A program made the translations under genes and the position numbers. The notes beneath the pieces were generated by a model that was not told where the DNA came from, ran no database searches, and saw only the letters and a program-made list of their open reading frames with translations. Below, piece by piece: positions 36,592-39,667 of a stretch of DNA of 39,667 bases (within the stretch, counting starts at the first letter, position 1; the number at the start of each line of letters is the position of its first letter). This DNA is from an uncultured Dialister sp. (GTDB taxonomy: Bacteria > Bacillota > Negativicutes > Veillonellales > Dialisteraceae), in contig UQQQ01000013.1 in NCBI GenBank assembly GCA_900543165.1, positions 1-39,667 of the forward strand, read 5' to 3'.

Positions 36592-37851
36592 ATGGGTATG
36601 ACAATGACACAGAAGATCCTGGCCAAACATGCCGGTGTCGATTCTGTGAAAGCAGGGGATCTGATTAACTGCCGCCTTGACTTGGTCATGGCGAATGATA
36701 TCACCGCGCCGCCATCCATTGCGGAATTCAAGCGCATCGGTGTTCCGCTTTTCGATAAGGAGAAGATCGTTCTCGTTCCGGATCATTTCCAGCCGGCGAA
36801 GGACATCAAGTCTGCCGGACTTGCGAAGATCGTCCGCGACTTCGCGCATGAAAACGGCATTGTCAATTATTTCGAGCAGGGACGTGTCGGTATCGAGCAT
36901 GCGCTGCTCCCGGAAAAAGGTCTCGTAGGGCCGGGCATGGTCACCATCGGGGCGGACTCTCATACCTGCACCTACGGCGCGCTGGGCGGCTTCTCTACCG
37001 GCGTCGGTTCTACCGACCTCGGCGTTGCCATGGCGACTGGCGAAGCATGGTTCAAAGTGCCGGATGCGATCAAAGTCGTCCTGACCGGCACGAAGCCGGA
37101 AGACATCACCGGCAAAGACGTCATCCTGACGCTGATCGGCATGATCGGCGTCGATGGCGCGCTGTACCAGTCGCTGGAATTCACCGGCTCGGGCGTCCAT
37201 TCCCTTTCCATGACCGACCGTTTCACCATTGCGAATATGGCGATCGAAGCGGGAGCGAAGAATGGCATTTTCCCTGTCGATGAAAAGACCATCACTTATA
37301 TTGAAGGACGTTTTGACAAGCCCTATGAAGTTGTCGAGGCAGACGAAGACGCGCACTATGCCCGCAGCGTAGAGATCGACCTCTCCTCTATGAAACCGGT
37401 CGTTTCCTTCCCGCACCTGCCGGAAAATACGAGGGTCATCGGCACCTTCGGGGAAATCAAGATCGATCAGGTCGTCATCGGTTCCTGCACGAACGGCCGT
37501 CTCGAGGATCTGGCCATCGCAGCCCGCATCTTCAAAGGTCACAAAGTCCATCCGAATGTCCGCTGCATCGTCATCCCGGCGACACCGACCATTTATCTGC
37601 AGGCCATGCATGCCGGTTTCATCGAGACTTTCATCGATGCCGGCTGTGCCGTCTCTACCCCGACCTGCGGCCCGTGCCTCGGCGGGTACATGGGGATCCT
37701 CTCGAATGGAGAGAAATGCGTCTCCACAACGAATAGAAACTTCATCGGCCGCATGGGACCGACCGATTCTGAAATTTATCTGGCAGGTCCTCAGGTAGCA
37801 GCAGCCAGCGCTATCTTAGGACGTATTGCGGTACCGAAGGAGGTCAAATAA
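36592..37851 (+). CDS. leuC: 3-isopropylmalate dehydratase large subunit
   Basis: 419 residues, the short anaerobic/archaeal type. With LeuD it isomerises 2-isopropylmalate to 3-isopropylmalate. VTIGADSHTCTYGALGGFSTGVGSTDLG shows the aconitase-family substrate site. The 4Fe-4S cluster ligands are the Cys of IGSCTNGRLEDL and the Cys pair of PTCGPCLGG. The start ATG 36592 has GAGGAGG seven bases upstream; an in-frame ATG at 36565 lies just behind the leader terminator and is less likely. It is the first gene after the leucine T-box and is followed by leuD with one base between. No leuA lies in the window. Confidence 0.95.
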   Translation: MGMTMTQKILAKHAGVDSVKAGDLINCRLDLVMANDITAPPSIAEFKRIGVPLFDKEKIVLVPDHFQPAKDIKSAGLAKIVRDFAHENGIVNYFEQGRVGIEHALLPEKGLVGPGMVTIGADSHTCTYGALGGFSTGVGSTDLGVAMATGEAWFKVPDAIKVVLTGTKPEDITGKDVILTLIGMIGVDGALYQSLEFTGSGVHSLSMTDRFTIANMAIEAGAKNGIFPVDEKTITYIEGRFDKPYEVVEADEDAHYARSVEIDLSSMKPVVSFPHLPENTRVIGTFGEIKIDQVVIGSCTNGRLEDLAIAARIFKGHKVHPNVRCIVIPATPTIYLQAMHAGFIETFIDAGCAVSTPTCGPCLGGYMGILSNGEKCVSTTNRNFIGRMGPTDSEIYLAGPQVAAASAILGRIAVPKEVK

Positions 37852-37852
37852 C

Positions 37853-38347
37853 ATGGCAGTATTAGAAGGAAAGGTTTGGCGCTACGGCGACAACATCGAC
37901 ACTGACGTCATCATTCCGGCCCGTTACCTGAATACCTTCGATCCGAAGGAACTCGCCAAGCACTGCATGGTGGATATCGACCCCACTTTCGCAGAGAACG
38001 TCAAGGCCGGCGACATCATGGTCGGCGGCAAAAACTTCGGCTGCGGCTCCTCGCGCGAGCATGCGCCTGTCGCCATCAAAGAAAGCGGCGTACCCGTCGT
38101 CATTGCGGCGTCTTTCGCCCGCATTTTCTATAGAAACGGTATCAATGTAGGTTTGCCGCTTCTGGAAATCGGAGATGACGTCGAGAAGATCCACGCAGGC
38201 GATCAGCTTCGCATCGATATCTCCACAGGTAAGATCGAAAACCTCACGACTGGGGATATCTTCCAAGCGCCGCCGCTTCCGGGTTTCATCCAGGATATCG
38301 CCAAAGCCGGCGGGCTCATCAACTACGTAAAGGGAAAAATGCAGTAA
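37853..38347 (+). CDS. leuD: 3-isopropylmalate dehydratase small subunit
   Basis: 164 residues. The swivel-domain partner of LeuC. VWRYGDNIDTDVIIPARYLNTFDPKELAKHCM at the start and GGKNFGCGSSREHAPVAIKESGVPVVIAASFARIFYRN are diagnostic. The start ATG 37853 has GGAGG eight bases upstream, inside the end of leuC, so the two subunits are translated together. A composite repeat of about 160 bp follows before leuB. Confidence 0.95.
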   Translation: MAVLEGKVWRYGDNIDTDVIIPARYLNTFDPKELAKHCMVDIDPTFAENVKAGDIMVGGKNFGCGSSREHAPVAIKESGVPVVIAASFARIFYRNGINVGLPLLEIGDDVEKIHAGDQLRIDISTGKIENLTTGDIFQAPPLPGFIQDIAKAGGLINYVKGKMQ

Positions 38348-38355
38348 TCCTGTAT

Positions 38356-38505
38356 TGTAATAAGTGAGGAGTGAGGAATTAGGAGTGAGGAGTGAAGGTG
38401 GCGGCTTCGCCGCAAATACTTATGGGGCGATGCCCGAAGGCGACATTTAAGTCACCAGTCACTAGTCACCAGCCACCAGTCACTTCTAATCCCTGACCAC
38501 TACCT
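38356..38505 (-). repeat. Composite intergenic repeat between leuD and leuB
   Basis: GTGAGGA/GTGAGGAAT heptamers (about 38364-38394), a reduced core (GGCGGCTTCGCCGC, GGGGCGATGCCC), then GTCACCA/GTCACTA/ATCCCTG heptamers up to the leuB ribosome site. It closely resembles the copy at 28574-28715. Confidence 0.82.
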
Positions 38506-38532
38506 TCATTGCTTGATAAGGAGAAATATATT

Positions 38533-39606
38533 ATGTCCAAACACATCGTTGTCATCCCGGGCGACGGCATCGGTACAGAGATCACCGATGCGGCTGTCGA
38601 AGTCTTGAAGAAAATCGATGACATTTATAAGATCGGCCTTACCTATGAATGGAAAGATGCAGGCGGCGCAGCCTACGACAAATTCGGCGAACCGCTGCCG
38701 CAGGATACCATTGATGCCTGCAAGAAGGCAGACGCCATCCTCTTCGGCGCTGTCGGCGGCGACCAGTGGGATCATTTAGAGCCGTCGCTGCGCCCTGAAA
38801 AAGCCATCCTCGGCCTGAGAAAAGCGCTTGGCCTTTATGTAAACCTCCGTCCCGTGAAGATCCAGGACTCCATGATCGAGTATTCTCCGCTGAAACCGGA
38901 AATTGCCAAAGGCACTGACATCATGATCGTCCGTGAGCTCGTCGGCGGCATCTACTTCGGCGACCGCTGCGAATCCGAGATCCATAACGGCGCAGAAAGA
39001 GCATGGGATCTGGAAAACTACTCCGTGCCGGAAGTCGACCGCATCACCCGCTTCGCCATGGAAGCTGCCCGCAAGCGTCATGGCCACGTGACCAGCGTCG
39101 ACAAATCCAATGTCCTTGCGACCTCCCGCCTCTGGAGACGCACCGTCATCAAGATCCATGACGAAGACTATCCGGATGTCCAGCTCGACCATATGTATGT
39201 CGACAACTGCGCGCAGCAGTTTGCCATCCATCCGTCCTTCTTCGATGTCGTCGTCACAGGAAATCTCTTCGGCGACATCCTCTCTGATGAAGCTGCTGTC
39301 CTCTCCGGCTCTATCGGCATGCTCCCCTCTGCCTCTATCGGCAATGAGACCAGCCTCTATGAACCGATCCATGGCTCGGCGCCGGACATCGCAGGCAAAG
39401 GCATCGCGAATCCGATCGCGACCATCCTTTCCGCTGCCATGCTCCTCCGCTACTCCTTGGACGAAGACAAAGCCGCTGACGCTATCGAAGCCGCTGTCAA
39501 TCAGGCCCTCGATGATGGCTACCGCACCGGTGACATCTACAAAGACGGCATGAAGAAAGTCAATGGACGCGGCATGACCGACGCCATCCTCGCACGCATC
39601 CAATAA
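38533..39606 (+). CDS. leuB: 3-isopropylmalate dehydrogenase
   Basis: 357 residues. It oxidises and decarboxylates 3-isopropylmalate with NAD to 2-oxoisocaproate, the precursor of leucine. IVVIPGDGIGTEI starts the protein, NLRPVKI and the RELVGGIYFGDR loop mark the substrate site, and EPIHGSAPDIAGKGIANPIATILSAAMLLRYSL is the family signature near the C-terminus. The start ATG 38533 has AAGGAG nine bases upstream; the repeat begins upstream of it. It is likely still in one transcript with leuCD, since no terminator or promoter is seen in the gap. It ends at the hairpin at the window edge. Confidence 0.95.
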   Translation: MSKHIVVIPGDGIGTEITDAAVEVLKKIDDIYKIGLTYEWKDAGGAAYDKFGEPLPQDTIDACKKADAILFGAVGGDQWDHLEPSLRPEKAILGLRKALGLYVNLRPVKIQDSMIEYSPLKPEIAKGTDIMIVRELVGGIYFGDRCESEIHNGAERAWDLENYSVPEVDRITRFAMEAARKRHGHVTSVDKSNVLATSRLWRRTVIKIHDEDYPDVQLDHMYVDNCAQQFAIHPSFFDVVVTGNLFGDILSDEAAVLSGSIGMLPSASIGNETSLYEPIHGSAPDIAGKGIANPIATILSAAMLLRYSLDEDKAADAIEAAVNQALDDGYRTGDIYKDGMKKVNGRGMTDAILARIQ

Positions 39607-39619
39607 AATATGGCAAAGT

Positions 39620-39667
39620 AAAAAGGGGCTGTGAAGAAATGAGGATTCATTTCTTCACAGCCCCTTT
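39620..39667. terminator. Terminator of the leu operon, dispersed hairpin family (cut by the window edge)
   Basis: AAAAAGGGGCTGTGAAGAAATG and CATTTCTTCACAGCCCC with a T-run cut by the window edge. It is the same hairpin as at 4543-4595, with GCT in place of GAT. Confidence 0.85.

Overview
The window looks like chromosomal DNA of a diderm Firmicute (class Negativicutes, perhaps a Dialister- or Veillonella-like gut or oral anaerobe). The evidence is a mixture of features. Shine-Dalgarno sites are mostly AAAGGAG and T-box leaders are present, as in Firmicutes. A periplasmic protein with TonB C-terminal domains points to an outer membrane. The genus is a guess. I see no rRNA, tRNA, CRISPR array, prophage or intact transposase.

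Layout: two nickel/peptide ABC permeases (348-2118, minus); a ZTP riboswitch and an oxalate/formate-family MFS transporter (2838-4298, plus); a RuBisCO-like protein (4641-5831); a GtrB-like glycosyltransferase (6215-7171); an HPt protein and a decayed GGDEF-REC-HD-GYP gene (7657-10053); two small exported proteins and a padR-DUF1700 operon (10419-12377); an isoleucine T-box with three terminator modules before a branched-chain amino acid binding lipoprotein (12665-14419); a TonB-domain protein, a D-Ala-D-Ala carboxypeptidase and a purine permease (14527-17862); a radical SAM protein, a GNAT acetyltransferase and an FlK-like thioesterase (18255-20566); the mltG-trmR-trhP-DUF4911 cluster (20698-24352), interrupted by a four-helix-bundle (S23/IVP) gene between inverted repeats; pncB (24657-26264); a pair of exported unknowns (26764-28316); a vitamin B6 block of pdxT, pdxS, an ECF S component and a MocR-type regulator cut short at its 3' end (28702-32745); an AT-rich yjiH-yjiG-iadA operon for isoaspartyl dipeptide use (32744-35192); a TSCPD-domain protein (35822-36188); and a leucine T-box with leuC-leuD-leuB (36284-39606).

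The intergenic DNA is the most unusual part. Nearly every gap carries a composite repeat of constant block order: 7-bp tandem arrays (GTGACTA/GGGATTA type), a core of about 55 bp with two hairpins, more 7-bp arrays (ATTCCTC type), a GGGCTACCC-ended block, and TTGAACC-type repeats. In at least seven genes the stop codon lies inside the array, and in an eighth it lies inside the core. A second family is a palindromic, MITE-like element of about 160 bp (ends AGGGAAACRCTGATT) with four full copies and two deleted ones. They lie in 5' leaders, between pdxS and pdxT, and between a stop codon and its terminator. A third family is a GGGGNTGTGAAGAAATG hairpin that acts as a terminator.

Together the genes describe an amino-acid- and peptide-using anaerobe that senses uncharged tRNA(Ile) and tRNA(Leu) and one-carbon (10-formyl-tetrahydrofolate) shortage by RNA switches, and makes its own leucine and pyridoxal phosphate. 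A c-di-GMP-type signalling gene here is decaying.
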